Shown here piece after piece: positions 28,460 through 37,234 of a DNA stretch of 64,000 nt. The notes under the pieces are model-generated. The model was not told the origin of the DNA and searched no databases. It saw nothing but the letters and a program-made list of their open reading frames with translations. The stretch spans positions 124,001 through 188,000 of the forward strand of contig JAHJWB010000014.1 of assembly GCA_018828125.1 (NCBI GenBank), in the 5' to 3' direction. Each line of letters opens with the position of its first letter. Positions within the stretch are counted from its first letter, which is position 1. This stretch comes from Gammaproteobacteria bacterium (lineage in GTDB: Bacteria > Pseudomonadota > Gammaproteobacteria > Burkholderiales > Burkholderiaceae_C). The position numbers were made by a program, and so were the translations under genes.

Positions 28460-29554
28460 ATGGAAAACCTGGATGTGATGGTGTTGCGTACGCTGCAGGG
28501 CTGGCGTGCCGCCGGGCGGAGGGCGCTGTTGGCCACAGTGGTGCGCACCTGGGGCTCTTCGCCCCGGCCTGTGGGCTCCATCATGGCCCTGTGCGAAGAC
28601 GGAGCCGTCGTGGGTTCCGTATCGGGCGGCTGTATTGAAGACGACCTGATCGACCGCCATACGCGGGCCTACGCCCAAAGTGCGCCCGCATCCCAAGCGG
28701 GGAGCGCCGGGGACCACCGCGCAGACCACAGCATCCCCAGCGGTCCGCCGACGTTTGTGAAGTACGGAGTCACCGCCGACGAAGCGCATCGCTTCGGCTT
28801 GCCCTGCGGCGGCACGCTGGAGTTGCTGCTGGAGTTCGACCCGGACTCCGACGGTCTGGCGGCGCTGATTTCCGCACTGGGAGCTGGGCGCTTGATGCAG
28901 CGCACCGTGCGCCTGGCCGATGGCCTGGCCACACTACAACCTGCAGCGGCACCCGCTGACTTGGTGGTGGACGCCCTGCAACTCACCAATACCTTCGGAC
29001 CCGAATACCGCATGTTGTTGATCGGGGCTGGCCAGCTGGCTGAGTACCTGGCCACCATGGCGTTGTTCAATGGTTTTGCGGTCACGGTGTGTGACCCGCG
29101 CGAGGAATACCGGGGCAGCTGGAACGTGCCCGCCGCCACCGTGGTGAGCGACATGCCCGACGATGTGGTGCTGGCCTTCAAGCCCGACCGGCGCAGTTGC
29201 GTGGTGGCCCTCACGCATGACCCCAAGCTGGATGATCTGGCGTTGCTGGAGGCGCTGAACACCGAGGCTTTTTATGTGGGTGGTATTGGATCGCGCCGCA
29301 ATAACGAGGCACGACGCGCCCGCATGATCGAACACTTTGACCAGACCGAGGAAGGCCTGGCGCGCCTGCGTGGGCCGATCGGCATCTACATCGGCAGCAA
29401 AACACCGCCCGAGATTGCGGTGAGCGTGATGGCCGAGATCCTGGCCGTTAAAAACGGCGTGACGCTGCCGCGTGACATGGAAGTGGCCCAGGCCAAGAAC
29501 GACCGGGAACAGGCGCACAACGACCCTGGTGCGCTGGTGTGCGGAGTGCGCTGA
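28460..29554 (+). CDS. coxF: XdhC/CoxF-family maturation factor
   Basis: 364 residues. The N-terminal XdhC domain has TVVRTWGSSPRPVGSIMAL and VSGGCIEDDL. The C-terminal half is a Rossmann domain with LLIGAGQLAEYLATMALFNGFAVTVCDPREEY and YVGGIGSRRNNEARRARM. XdhC proteins bind molybdenum cofactor, promote its sulfuration and insert it into xanthine-oxidase-type enzymes, so the client here is presumably the coxSLM enzyme. GAGG lies just before the ATG. Confidence 0.9.
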   Translation: MENLDVMVLRTLQGWRAAGRRALLATVVRTWGSSPRPVGSIMALCEDGAVVGSVSGGCIEDDLIDRHTRAYAQSAPASQAGSAGDHRADHSIPSGPPTFVKYGVTADEAHRFGLPCGGTLELLLEFDPDSDGLAALISALGAGRLMQRTVRLADGLATLQPAAAPADLVVDALQLTNTFGPEYRMLLIGAGQLAEYLATMALFNGFAVTVCDPREEYRGSWNVPAATVVSDMPDDVVLAFKPDRRSCVVALTHDPKLDDLALLEALNTEAFYVGGIGSRRNNEARRARMIEHFDQTEEGLARLRGPIGIYIGSKTPPEIAVSVMAEILAVKNGVTLPRDMEVAQAKNDREQAHNDPGALVCGVR

Positions 29555-29581
29555 AAAAAAGAACGCGGAATGTGGTGGTGA

Positions 29582-30076
29582 CTACCTCTGCAACTGTTGC
29601 TGGACATGCTTGAGCAGCCCTTCGCAGGCGTCTTCCACCAAGTCCAGCACCTCCTCAAACCCTTGGCTTCCGCCGTAATACGGGTCAGGCACCACCGGAC
29701 TGTCGGACCGCAAACAGAATTCGGTCATGCGCCGTACCTTATGGGTCTGCCCGGGCGGACAAAGATCCTGCGCCAGCGCGAGGTTGTCCCAGTCCATCGC
29801 CAGGATCAAGTCGTACTCATCAAAGTCGGTGGCCAGCATTTGCCGTGCGCGCAGGTCCGACAGGTCGTAGCCCCGTTCTGCCGCGTGCCGCTGGGTGCGT
29901 TCGTCCGGCGCCTTGCCGGGGTGGTAGTTGTGGGTGCCCGCCGAGTCCACACGAACCCGGTCCCCCAGACCGCTGTGCGCTGCCTTGTGGCGGAACACAC
30001 CATGTGCTGTGGGGCTGCGGCAGATGTTGCCCATGCAGACAAACAGGACCGAAAATGGGGCTGCGTGCGCGCGCAT
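29582..30076 (-). CDS. Low-molecular-weight protein tyrosine phosphatase
   Basis: Cytoplasmic phosphatase, 164 residues. The phosphate loop is CMGNICRS with nucleophile Cys14 and Arg20, close to the N-terminus as usual. The general-acid aspartate lies in VPDPYYGG near residue 132. Such enzymes often regulate polysaccharide export or act on arsenate; no such genes are nearby. It is convergent with coxF (27 bp between stops) and is followed on the same strand, upstream, by the glutathione transferase gene. Confidence 0.95.
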   Translation of the reverse strand: MRAHAAPFSVLFVCMGNICRSPTAHGVFRHKAAHSGLGDRVRVDSAGTHNYHPGKAPDERTQRHAAERGYDLSDLRARQMLATDFDEYDLILAMDWDNLALAQDLCPPGQTHKVRRMTEFCLRSDSPVVPDPYYGGSQGFEEVLDLVEDACEGLLKHVQQQLQR

Positions 30077-30092
30077 GTCAACAACCCGATGC

Positions 30093-30782
30093 TCAGGCTG
30101 ACATCACCACCGGGCCGCCTTTGGCAATGCCGCGCTGGTAAGCAGGGCGCGCCTCCATGCGCTGTTGGTAGGCCTTCAGCTTGGGGCAGGCACTGGCCTT
30201 GCGGGTGCGCGACAGGGCCGCCTCTACGGCAAAACTCATCTGAAAGTCGGCCATGGTGAGGTGCTCACCTGCAAACCAGGTGTTTTGGCCCAGGTGGCTT
30301 TCCATAAAGTCGAGTGCCGTGTCCAGGTTGGGGTCGATCACCTTCTCCTGCACCTTGCCGCACAGCGCCTTGGCGATGGGTTTGACAAAAAAAGGCATGG
30401 GTTGGGCAGGGATGGCCATGAACACCAGCTTCATCACCAGCCAGTTCATCAGCGAGCCTTCGGCATAGTGCATCCAAAAGCGGCACTGGCGATACTCAGG
30501 CGTGCCGCGCACCGGCTGCAGGTGGGCCAGATCGCCGCCAGCCTGCGCGCCGTAGGTTTCCACCAGGTATTCGACGATGGCCCCGGATTCCGCAATCACC
30601 TCATCGCCATCCGTTATCACCGGAGATTTGCCCAACGGATGGATCTTTTTCAGCTCGGGCGGCGCCAGTTTTGTGGCCTTGTCGCGCTGGTAAATCTTCA
30701 GTTCGTACGGAACTCCCAATTCTTCCAGGAGCCAGAGGATGCGCTGCGAGCGCGAGGTTTCGAGGTGGTGGACAGTGATCAT
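30093..30782 (-). CDS. Glutathione S-transferase
   Basis: 229 residues from ATG 30782; an ATG three codons earlier (30791) is also possible. The N-terminal thioredoxin-like half has HHLETSRSQRILWLLEELGVPYELKIYQRD, the cis-proline KSPVITDGD, and ESGAIVEYLVETYG, which contacts the glutathione glutamyl group. The C-terminal helical half contains GEHLTMADFQMSF, the N-capping box. The serine in SRSQR is probably the catalytic residue, as in beta/theta-like bacterial enzymes. Substrate unknown. Confidence 0.92.
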   Translation of the reverse strand: MITVHHLETSRSQRILWLLEELGVPYELKIYQRDKATKLAPPELKKIHPLGKSPVITDGDEVIAESGAIVEYLVETYGAQAGGDLAHLQPVRGTPEYRQCRFWMHYAEGSLMNWLVMKLVFMAIPAQPMPFFVKPIAKALCGKVQEKVIDPNLDTALDFMESHLGQNTWFAGEHLTMADFQMSFAVEAALSRTRKASACPKLKAYQQRMEARPAYQRGIAKGGPVVMSA

Positions 30783-31022
30783 CCGGTGCATCTTATTCAA
30801 TATGCGCTGCATACACACTTGGATGGCGACGTCGCAGTGTCTTGTTGCGAGCGCTATTGCGTGCGACCCAGCCCCGGGCATAACCGCTGCGCATGCGCGG
30901 TGCTCGCTAGGACGATTGCGAAGGGGGCGGTCGGGGCCCAGGTTGTTAAGCGCTGACTTTCATCCTCGGCAGCCCGTTTGCCTGAGCGTGTGTGCTTGCC
31001 GCGCTAACGGCTAGAGAGCGTG

Positions 31023-31766
31023 TCAGAGCCGCGCCAGGAAAGCCCGCAGCTCCAGCCAGTGCTCCACACATTGCCCTGCTGCCAAATGGGAGGCAGAAGT
31101 TTCGAGTTGCTGCGCTCGCACACTTTCGGTTGGGTGACCAAGTGTCAGAAGTACCGTGGCCAGACTGTGCGCAAGGCGGCGCAGAGCGGGCCAGTCCTGC
31201 GCCGCGCAGGCGGCGTCCCCCAGTTTTACATCTGCATGAAACTGGTGCAGGCAGCTGTCCTTGTAGGCCTTGAAAAGGAAGGCATCACCGGCGAAATGGG
31301 TCGCAATGGCGTGCGCCTCATCGGTTTCTGCGCTCGTGGCACTGATCGGATCAGAGTCATTGCCTGTCTGCGCAATGGCTGGCAGATCGGCCGTGAGATG
31401 GAGCGCGTCGCGTACACACGTTTCCAGGTCCAGCACGGAGGCTGGCTTGGATAGCATGCGCCACACGTTCATGGCAACCAGCTGTTCACGCACCACAGGC
31501 GTAAGCCCCGCGCTGAACACTGCGACTGGCACTGTGCGGCCCAGCGCTGGTCCGTCGAGCAGTTTCCGCACCAGATCGATGCCCGATTCTCCGGGCAGCA
31601 TCAAGTCTGTGATGATCAAATGCACCCCGCCGGAGCGCAGGGCCTGCATGGCATCCGGTACGTTGCTGCAAGTCACCAGTTTAATGGGGAGCTCGTCCAG
31701 CGCCATCTGCACAAAGCGGGCAATGGAGGTGTCGTCCTCGACCAGCAGCACCCGGGGCTGAGTCAT
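31023..31766 (-). CDS. Response regulator with C-terminal Hpt domain
   Basis: 247 residues from ATG 31766. REC domain 1-125 with acidic pocket EDD at 10-12, phosphoacceptor Asp54 (IITDLMLPGESG) and Lys107 (SKP). A ~25-residue linker leads to an Hpt-like four-helix segment with His200 in RRLAHSLATVLLTLG; the usual lysine after HxL is alanine here. The start overlaps the preceding HTH-REC gene by ATGA, so they are cotranscribed. Such a protein can be an intermediate in a His-Asp-His-Asp phosphorelay. The kinase at 34579 lacks a receiver domain, so REC-Hpt proteins could extend its relay. Confidence 0.82.
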   Translation of the reverse strand: MTQPRVLLVEDDTSIARFVQMALDELPIKLVTCSNVPDAMQALRSGGVHLIITDLMLPGESGIDLVRKLLDGPALGRTVPVAVFSAGLTPVVREQLVAMNVWRMLSKPASVLDLETCVRDALHLTADLPAIAQTGNDSDPISATSAETDEAHAIATHFAGDAFLFKAYKDSCLHQFHADVKLGDAACAAQDWPALRRLAHSLATVLLTLGHPTESVRAQQLETSASHLAAGQCVEHWLELRAFLARL

Positions 31767-32446
31767 GAAGACGCCTTCGGGGACTGCAGGCATGCAGAGA
31801 GCGCCGCTGGCAACTCGGCCACCAGGCGCGGCTTGTGAATGACCTGAACACCTTGCAAGGCGAATGCGTATGGCTCTCGCTGCTCTTCGTCCAGCGAGGT
31901 CACGACGATCAGATGGCTGCGCGCAAATTGGGACTGCGAGCGCAGCGCCGTGATCAGCGTTGCGCCGTCAATGCCTGGCAGCAGGATGTCCACAATGAGC
32001 ACGTCCGGCTGTGTCTGGCCATACATGGCAAGACCGGCAATTCCGTCGTTGGCCACATGCAGCACAACGCCAGGGAAATGCTGCTGCACGATCAGGCCCA
32101 CCAAGTTCTGGAAGTGAACGGAGTCCTCGATCAAAAGAATCTGTTTTACGCCGACCGCCGCTTTGACGGATGGGGAGGGATGTCGCTTGGCTGAAACGTT
32201 TTCGCGACCGGCGAGGACAGGAGGCGTTGCATTGTCGGCCCCGGTATGGCCGCGGGCACTGATCCAGCGCTCTACCGATGCGCGCGAAATTCTTCGATGC
32301 CCCCCCGGCGTTTTCCAGGCTTCTAGTTCATTGCGATCCACCATCAGCTGGACGGACCGCACGGCCATGCCAAGCATCTTGGCGACCTCCAGTGTGGTGC
32401 AGTGGTCGAGGGGCGGCTGTGAGGGGGTGTAGGTGTCAGATTGCAT
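31763..32446 (-). CDS. HTH (excisionase/MerR-type) - REC fusion regulator
   Basis: 227 residues from ATG 32446. Residues 14-65 form a MerR/excisionase-type HTH (TTLEVAKMLGMAVRSVQLMVDRNELEAWKTPGGHRRI). A linker of ~35 residues follows, then a REC domain (KQILLIEDS, Asp153 in IVDILLPGID, Lys near 209 in IHKP). The DNA-binding part comes first, the reverse of normal response regulators. It is divergent from the REC gene at 32591 across an AT-rich region with direct repeats, so it may bind there. It is coupled to the REC-Hpt gene. Confidence 0.85.
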   Translation of the reverse strand: MQSDTYTPSQPPLDHCTTLEVAKMLGMAVRSVQLMVDRNELEAWKTPGGHRRISRASVERWISARGHTGADNATPPVLAGRENVSAKRHPSPSVKAAVGVKQILLIEDSVHFQNLVGLIVQQHFPGVVLHVANDGIAGLAMYGQTQPDVLIVDILLPGIDGATLITALRSQSQFARSHLIVVTSLDEEQREPYAFALQGVQVIHKPRLVAELPAALSACLQSPKASS

Positions 32447-32472
32447 GGCTTGCGCATTTTGGCGCAAATTTT

Positions 32473-32524
32473 CTTGTATTTGAACTTGTATTTGATAAAT
32501 ATGATTGATATGATTGAATCAATC
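32473..32524. promoter_or_regulatory. Tandem direct repeats in the divergent promoter of the signalling island
   Basis: CTTGTATTTGAA (32473-32484) and CTTGTATTTGAT (32485-32496) are tandem 12-mers with one difference. ATATGATTG occurs twice back to back (32499-32516), overlapping GATTGA-a-TCAATC (32512-32524). The region is far more AT-rich than its surroundings and lies between divergent genes, fitting cooperative binding of a MerR/BldC-like HTH protein to direct repeats. Confidence 0.6.
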
Positions 32525-32590
32525 GCAAAAATCACCCAATAACTTGGTTTTTGCTCGCTCAAATGATTTCGCCCAAGGAGAAGTGATCCC

Positions 32591-32962
32591 ATGAAAAAAA
32601 TCCTGATCGTCGAAGACCACATGGACATCCGCAAGCTGCTCAGAATGACCCTGGAGTTTGATGATTTTGAAATCCACGAAGCCGATACTGGTGATGCAGG
32701 TTGGGCAAAGGCGCAAGATCTTCGGCCTCACATGGTTCTGCTGGACGTGATGATGCCGGGAGCGCTCAATGGGCTGGATGTGTGCCGCCTCATCAAAAAT
32801 GATCCCCGGATGCGGCACACGAAAGTGATCATGTTGACAGCGCGGGTCCAGGCGGCGGACCGGGAAGCGGGCGCGGCGGCGGGTGCTGATGACTACCTCA
32901 TGAAGCCGTTCAGCACACTGCAGGTGCTGGAGACTATCTATCGCATGGAGGCCGCGCTGTGA
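32591..32962 (+). CDS. Single-domain response regulator (CheY-like)
   Basis: 123 residues, only a REC domain. Asp pocket ED at 8-9, phosphoacceptor Asp52 (VLLDVMMPG), and Lys in YLMKPFS near 104. AAGGAG lies ten bases before the ATG. It overlaps the HD-GYP gene, whose GTG start uses the G of its TGA stop, so the two are coupled and the receiver probably controls or partners the HD-GYP protein. Confidence 0.93.
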   Translation: MKKILIVEDHMDIRKLLRMTLEFDDFEIHEADTGDAGWAKAQDLRPHMVLLDVMMPGALNGLDVCRLIKNDPRMRHTKVIMLTARVQAADREAGAAAGADDYLMKPFSTLQVLETIYRMEAAL

Positions 32963-33735
32963 ATGCCGAGTGCCCCGGACCGGACTGCCCTTTGAGGGAC
33001 GGTCAGATGCGGCAATTTGACGAAGAGGCGGGAGCGCAGATGGAGTGTTTTGTGCAGGATTTCCGGCGCATGTACCGCGAGCGAAATGAAGCTTTGCGCG
33101 AGGTGACGCGGGCCCATCAGGCAGGGCTGCTGCAGCTTTCCCTGGCAGCAGAAAAAAAGGATGACGATACAGGGGTGCACATTGTGCGGATGGGGTATTT
33201 GGCAGAGGCGCTGGCACTTTGCCTAGGCCAAAGCCCCGCATACGCCAGGATGCTGCGCCAAGCCGCACCCATGCACGATATTGGCAAGATCGGAATTCCG
33301 GACAGTGTGCTGAAGAAGCCCGGCCCGCTGACCGACGAGGAAAGACAGGTAATGAACACGCACGCAGCGATGGGTGCAGAGATTCTGGGGCGATCACACA
33401 TTCCTGTTTTTCTCATGGCGTCCGAGCTTGCGCTGACCCATCACGAGCGCTATGACGGCACCGGATACCCTGCTGGACTTGTGGGTGATGCGATACCTCT
33501 GTCGGGTCGGATCACGGCAGTGGTGGATTTTTTCGATGCTTTGACGATGGATCGTGTGTACCGACCTGCTTTCACGGTAGAACGTGCTTTGTCCATGCTG
33601 GTTGCAGAGAGTGGCGCTGCCTTTGACCCCATGGTGGTGAATGCATTCTTGGCCCATGCAGAAGAAATTGATGCCTTGCGCTGCCGGATCACGCGTGAGC
33701 GACCATCCTTCGAGGCCTTGATTGACTCCTTGTGA
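32959..33735 (+). CDS. HD-GYP domain c-di-GMP phosphodiesterase
   Basis: 258 residues starting at GTG 32959, with GGAGG at good distance inside the previous gene. A short N-terminal helix region precedes the HD-GYP domain at about 55-250. Metal residues appear in THIVRMG-like GVHIVRMG, MHDIGKIGIPD (His106, Asp107) and THHERYDGTGYP (from 160), with DFFDALTMDRVYR. All HD-GYP hallmarks are intact, so hydrolysis of c-di-GMP to GMP or pGpG is expected. Acts with the adjacent receiver protein, which replaces the fused REC of RpfG-type proteins. Confidence 0.93.
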   Translation: MNAECPGPDCPLRDGQMRQFDEEAGAQMECFVQDFRRMYRERNEALREVTRAHQAGLLQLSLAAEKKDDDTGVHIVRMGYLAEALALCLGQSPAYARMLRQAAPMHDIGKIGIPDSVLKKPGPLTDEERQVMNTHAAMGAEILGRSHIPVFLMASELALTHHERYDGTGYPAGLVGDAIPLSGRITAVVDFFDALTMDRVYRPAFTVERALSMLVAESGAAFDPMVVNAFLAHAEEIDALRCRITRERPSFEALIDSL

Positions 33736-33770
33736 GGCCCTTTGCAACCCCTGGAACGGGATCCAATGAA

Positions 33771-34577
33771 ATGAATGCGAAAAACATCATCGTGGGCCGA
33801 GCTTCGTTGGTCCTCGGCATATACCTAGCGCTGAGCGCAGCCCCTGCTTTTGCAGGGGCCGTTTTGGAAAGAGTGCAGACCGGGGCAACGGTCAAAGTCT
33901 GCATCTGGCCGGCTTACTACGGCGTCACCTACCGGCACCCGCGGACGCAGGAACTGAATGGAATCGACATTGAACTGGCCGCTGAACTGGGGCGCGACCT
34001 GAAAGCCAAAGTCGAATTTGTGGAGTCTTCTTTTCCGACGCTCATCGACGACTTGACCCTCGACCGGTGCGACGTGGCGATGTTTGCAATCGGCATATTG
34101 CCTCAGCGGGCCGAAAAATTGGCGTTTACCCAACCTTATCTGCGCAGCGACATTTACGGCATCACGACCAAGAGCAATGCCGTCGTCAAACAATGGACCG
34201 ATATTGACAAACCCGGTGTGATGGTGGGTGTCCAGGCGGGGACCTTCATGGAGCCGGTGATGGCTCAGAGCCTCAAGAAAGCCACCCTGGTGACGGTAAA
34301 ACTCCCCGCCACACGCGAGCGGGAACTGGTGGCAGGCCGCGTCGATGTGTTCATGACCGACTACCCCTACAGTCGACGGCTGTTGGACAACGCAGACTGG
34401 GCTCGGCTCATCGAACCGCCGCAACCATTCTTCGTTTTGCCATATGGCTATGCGGTAAAACGCGGCGATGAAAGTTGGCTGACCACCATGGATGCTTTTG
34501 TGACCCGCATCAAACGGGACGGACGATTGAAGGACGCGGCTGGTCGTCATGGCCTTGACGCAATTGTGGTTCGCTGA
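33771..34577 (+). CDS. Periplasmic solute-binding protein, SBP_bac_3 type, without a transporter
   Basis: 268 residues from ATG 33771. Signal peptide with cleavage near PAFA-G. The mature protein has the amino-acid-binding-type fold: GIDIELAAELGRDLKAKVEFVESSFPTLIDDLTLDRCDVAMFAIGILPQRAEKLAFTQPYLRSDIYGITT. Two cysteines (VKVCIWPAYYG and DRCDVAMF) could form a disulfide. No permease or ATPase gene is near; the next gene, 1 bp on, is a membrane histidine kinase. A role as periplasmic ligand sensor for that kinase is a reasonable inference. Confidence 0.85.
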   Translation: MNAKNIIVGRASLVLGIYLALSAAPAFAGAVLERVQTGATVKVCIWPAYYGVTYRHPRTQELNGIDIELAAELGRDLKAKVEFVESSFPTLIDDLTLDRCDVAMFAIGILPQRAEKLAFTQPYLRSDIYGITTKSNAVVKQWTDIDKPGVMVGVQAGTFMEPVMAQSLKKATLVTVKLPATRERELVAGRVDVFMTDYPYSRRLLDNADWARLIEPPQPFFVLPYGYAVKRGDESWLTTMDAFVTRIKRDGRLKDAAGRHGLDAIVVR

Positions 34578-34578
34578 C

Positions 34579-37110
34579 ATGAAATTGTTTCGCCGACGCG
34601 TCTGGAACGAACTGGGTTCATGGCTTTCACAAACCAGTCATCTGGTGCTGATCGGCGGCGGCGCCTCTGCCATGTTGACATTGGCCGCCGTGACTGCGTT
34701 GGCGGTCAATGATTTTCGTGCTGCGCGGACTAACAGTGAGAACCATACTGCCACGCTTGCGCGCGTGCTGGAGGACCAGGCCACCCGCACGCTCGTTACT
34801 GTCGAGCTTGCGCTGGAGGCTCTTTCGAGCTCGCCTGCGCTTAACGCTGCGGCGACAGACCCGCGCAACATGGCCGACGCGCTGAATCAGGCTTTGGTGA
34901 GCCTGTCTTTTTTGCGAGGTCTGGCTGTGGTGGATGCCGGTGGACGCGTGGTGGCCAGCACACTGGCACAGGATGCCGAAATTTTTGTGGACATGGACAA
35001 ACTGGGTCCCAAAGTCATGCCCGGCCAGAGCGCGTTGGGTGGCTTTCTGGCAGGCCGCAGCTTGCAAAGCATCCGGTTGCGTGGAGAGCCAATAGATGCC
35101 CCGGCGGGTGTGGGCTACATCCCGTTTCTGTATGGATACACCAATGAAGCCGGGCATGTTCTTACCCTGGCCGCGCTGATCAATCCCGATGCGTTGTCGA
35201 ACTTTCAGCGTTTGGCGCTGGAGTCCGAGCCTTTCGACTCCGTTCTTACGTCGTATGACGGGCAAATTCTGGCTAGCTCTGGTGGTGCTGCTTCCTTGGT
35301 AGGGCAGACCGTTGGGCACATACCCGTGTTCAATCAGTTCCTGCCCAAGCAGGAGCACGCCACTTATCTAGGCGCTGGGGTGCTGGGTCTTCAACAGATC
35401 CTGAGCTTCCGTGCGTCGGGAACCAAGCCTTTGGTTGTCATTGTTGAGCAGTCTTACCGTGCGGCTGCCTGGGATTGGTTTGCCAACGCACGGGCGCTTA
35501 TCGGCATCGGCATAGCGCTGATATTGATGGTGGTGGGCTTGGCCGTTGCTGTCTGGCGGGGCGTGCGCACCCGCGAATACGCCCAGCAAGCGGTACTGGG
35601 TGCACAGGCGCGTATCGCCCAAAGTGAACACGAGCTGAAGGTGTTGATGCGCAGTGTGCAAGAGTTGATCTTTCGTACAGACTTGCGGGGCGTCATCACA
35701 TACGTCAATGCCCACTGGACCGCCTTCACGGGGGACGACACCAGCCGTGCGATCGGACAGCGATTGCAAGAAATCGTCGCGCCCGAAAGTCGCAAAGATG
35801 TCATCAACGCGCTGGACCCCGGTTCCGACGAGGGTGTGCGTGTGTGCCAAGTGGTTGCCCGCTTTGCGCCCGGGCGCGAGTTGATGTTCCAGATGGCGGT
35901 GGTCCCGCTGCGGGTGGACGGTCGCGTGGTTGGCTTTGCGGGGAGTGCGGTGGATGTGACAGAGCGCTGGGTGGCCCAGCATCAGTTGCAGGCGCAAATA
36001 GCTTTCCAGGACCTGCTGCTGGAGACGAACCCTCTGCCCATCTCCGTGATCGATGCCGAAGGCCGCGTGGTGCGAGTGAACCGGGCATGGGAGGAGTACA
36101 AAGGTCGCCCCCGTGCGTCGGTGATGGGTCGCGAGTTGATCACGTTCCTTCCCCCAGAGGAGGCCAAACTACATGAAGCAGCCGACGCGCAACTTTTGCG
36201 TTGGGGTGGGCGCACCTACGTGGAAACCAAGGTGCTGCATGGAGACGGTTCGCGCCGGGACACACGCATCGCGAAGTCGGCCATTTCGGATGAGCACGGG
36301 CGTATGACTGGGGTATTGAGCATTCTGATGGATGTGAGTGAGTTTCGCGCAGCAGAGCGGGCAACCGAGGAGGCGCGAGATGCGGCAGAAGAAGCCTCGC
36401 GGTCCAAGTCCGAGTTCGTCGCCAATATGAGCCATGAACTGCGCACGCCATTGCAGTCCATCCTGGGTTTTGCCGAGCTGGGCATGCTGCGCGGGAAGGC
36501 CACCCCCAAGCTTGCTGGAATGTTTGAGGACATCCATTCGGCAGGTCAGCGCATGCTCACCCTGGTGAATGATCTTCTGGACGTGTCCAAGCTCGAAAGC
36601 ACCGTGGGGACATTTCACATGGAGCGCCTCGACCTGCGCGGCGTAGTGCGCCCGGTGATCAGGGAACTGGAGCCCTTGCTTGCGCGCAGCCATTTGATGA
36701 TGGACCTGCGCTTGTCCGATATGCCATTGGTGGCCAAGGCCGACCCAGTGCGTTTTCAGCAGGTAATCCGCAACGTGGTGGCCAATGCCATCAAGTTCTC
36801 GCCCCCGGGTAGCACCATCACCCTGGAGGGGCGAATGGACTCCAAAGACCAGGTGCATCTGGTGATTCAGGACGAAGGCCCAGGGATTCCGGAGACCGAG
36901 CTGGGCCGCATTTTTGAGGCATTTGTTCAGTCCAGCAAGACCAAGGATGGCTCTGGAGGTACAGGGCTGGGCTTGGCGATTTGCCGCAAGATTGTGGAGG
37001 CGATGGGCGGTCAGATTTATGCCCGCAACGTGCCCGCCAGTGGGGCCGCCTTTCACATCGTGTTGCCCGCGCGAGGGCAGTCTGAAACCCTGCCTGCGGC
37101 GCTGGAGTAA
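34579..37110 (+). CDS. Membrane sensor histidine kinase with periplasmic and two PAS domains
   Basis: 843 residues. One membrane helix near 25-45, a large periplasmic sensor (about 50-300, Cache-like), and a second helix near 308-330. Two PAS domains follow (about 350-470 and 475-590), then HisKA with His619 in MSHELRTPLQS, and the ATPase with NVVANAIKFS, DEGPGIP and GTGLGLAI. There is no receiver domain. The gene begins 1 bp after the binding-protein gene, so ligand-loaded binding protein may touch its periplasmic part. Likely targets are the receivers at 31023, 31763 and 32591. Confidence 0.92.
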   Translation: MKLFRRRVWNELGSWLSQTSHLVLIGGGASAMLTLAAVTALAVNDFRAARTNSENHTATLARVLEDQATRTLVTVELALEALSSSPALNAAATDPRNMADALNQALVSLSFLRGLAVVDAGGRVVASTLAQDAEIFVDMDKLGPKVMPGQSALGGFLAGRSLQSIRLRGEPIDAPAGVGYIPFLYGYTNEAGHVLTLAALINPDALSNFQRLALESEPFDSVLTSYDGQILASSGGAASLVGQTVGHIPVFNQFLPKQEHATYLGAGVLGLQQILSFRASGTKPLVVIVEQSYRAAAWDWFANARALIGIGIALILMVVGLAVAVWRGVRTREYAQQAVLGAQARIAQSEHELKVLMRSVQELIFRTDLRGVITYVNAHWTAFTGDDTSRAIGQRLQEIVAPESRKDVINALDPGSDEGVRVCQVVARFAPGRELMFQMAVVPLRVDGRVVGFAGSAVDVTERWVAQHQLQAQIAFQDLLLETNPLPISVIDAEGRVVRVNRAWEEYKGRPRASVMGRELITFLPPEEAKLHEAADAQLLRWGGRTYVETKVLHGDGSRRDTRIAKSAISDEHGRMTGVLSILMDVSEFRAAERATEEARDAAEEASRSKSEFVANMSHELRTPLQSILGFAELGMLRGKATPKLAGMFEDIHSAGQRMLTLVNDLLDVSKLESTVGTFHMERLDLRGVVRPVIRELEPLLARSHLMMDLRLSDMPLVAKADPVRFQQVIRNVVANAIKFSPPGSTITLEGRMDSKDQVHLVIQDEGPGIPETELGRIFEAFVQSSKTKDGSGGTGLGLAICRKIVEAMGGQIYARNVPASGAAFHIVLPARGQSETLPAALE

Positions 37111-37165
37111 TGCGACTGTTCGGTGCGGCTTGTCAGCAGGCAAGTTGAAAGCCTTGTACAAGCCG

Positions 37166-37206
37166 CAAAAAAAACAAAGCCCTCAGATGAGGGCTTTGTT
37201 TTTGGT
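37166..37206. terminator. Bidirectional terminator between the kinase and the small basic protein
   Basis: AACAAAGCCCTC (37173-37184) pairs with GAGGGCTTTGTT (37189-37200) around a 4-nt loop. An A-run precedes and a T-run follows, so it can end both the rightward kinase operon and the leftward 56-residue gene. A CTTGTACAAG palindrome lies just before it (37153-37162). Confidence 0.88.
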
Positions 37207-37234
37207 AAGGGGGCTCGGAGCACCCCTTGGCGAT

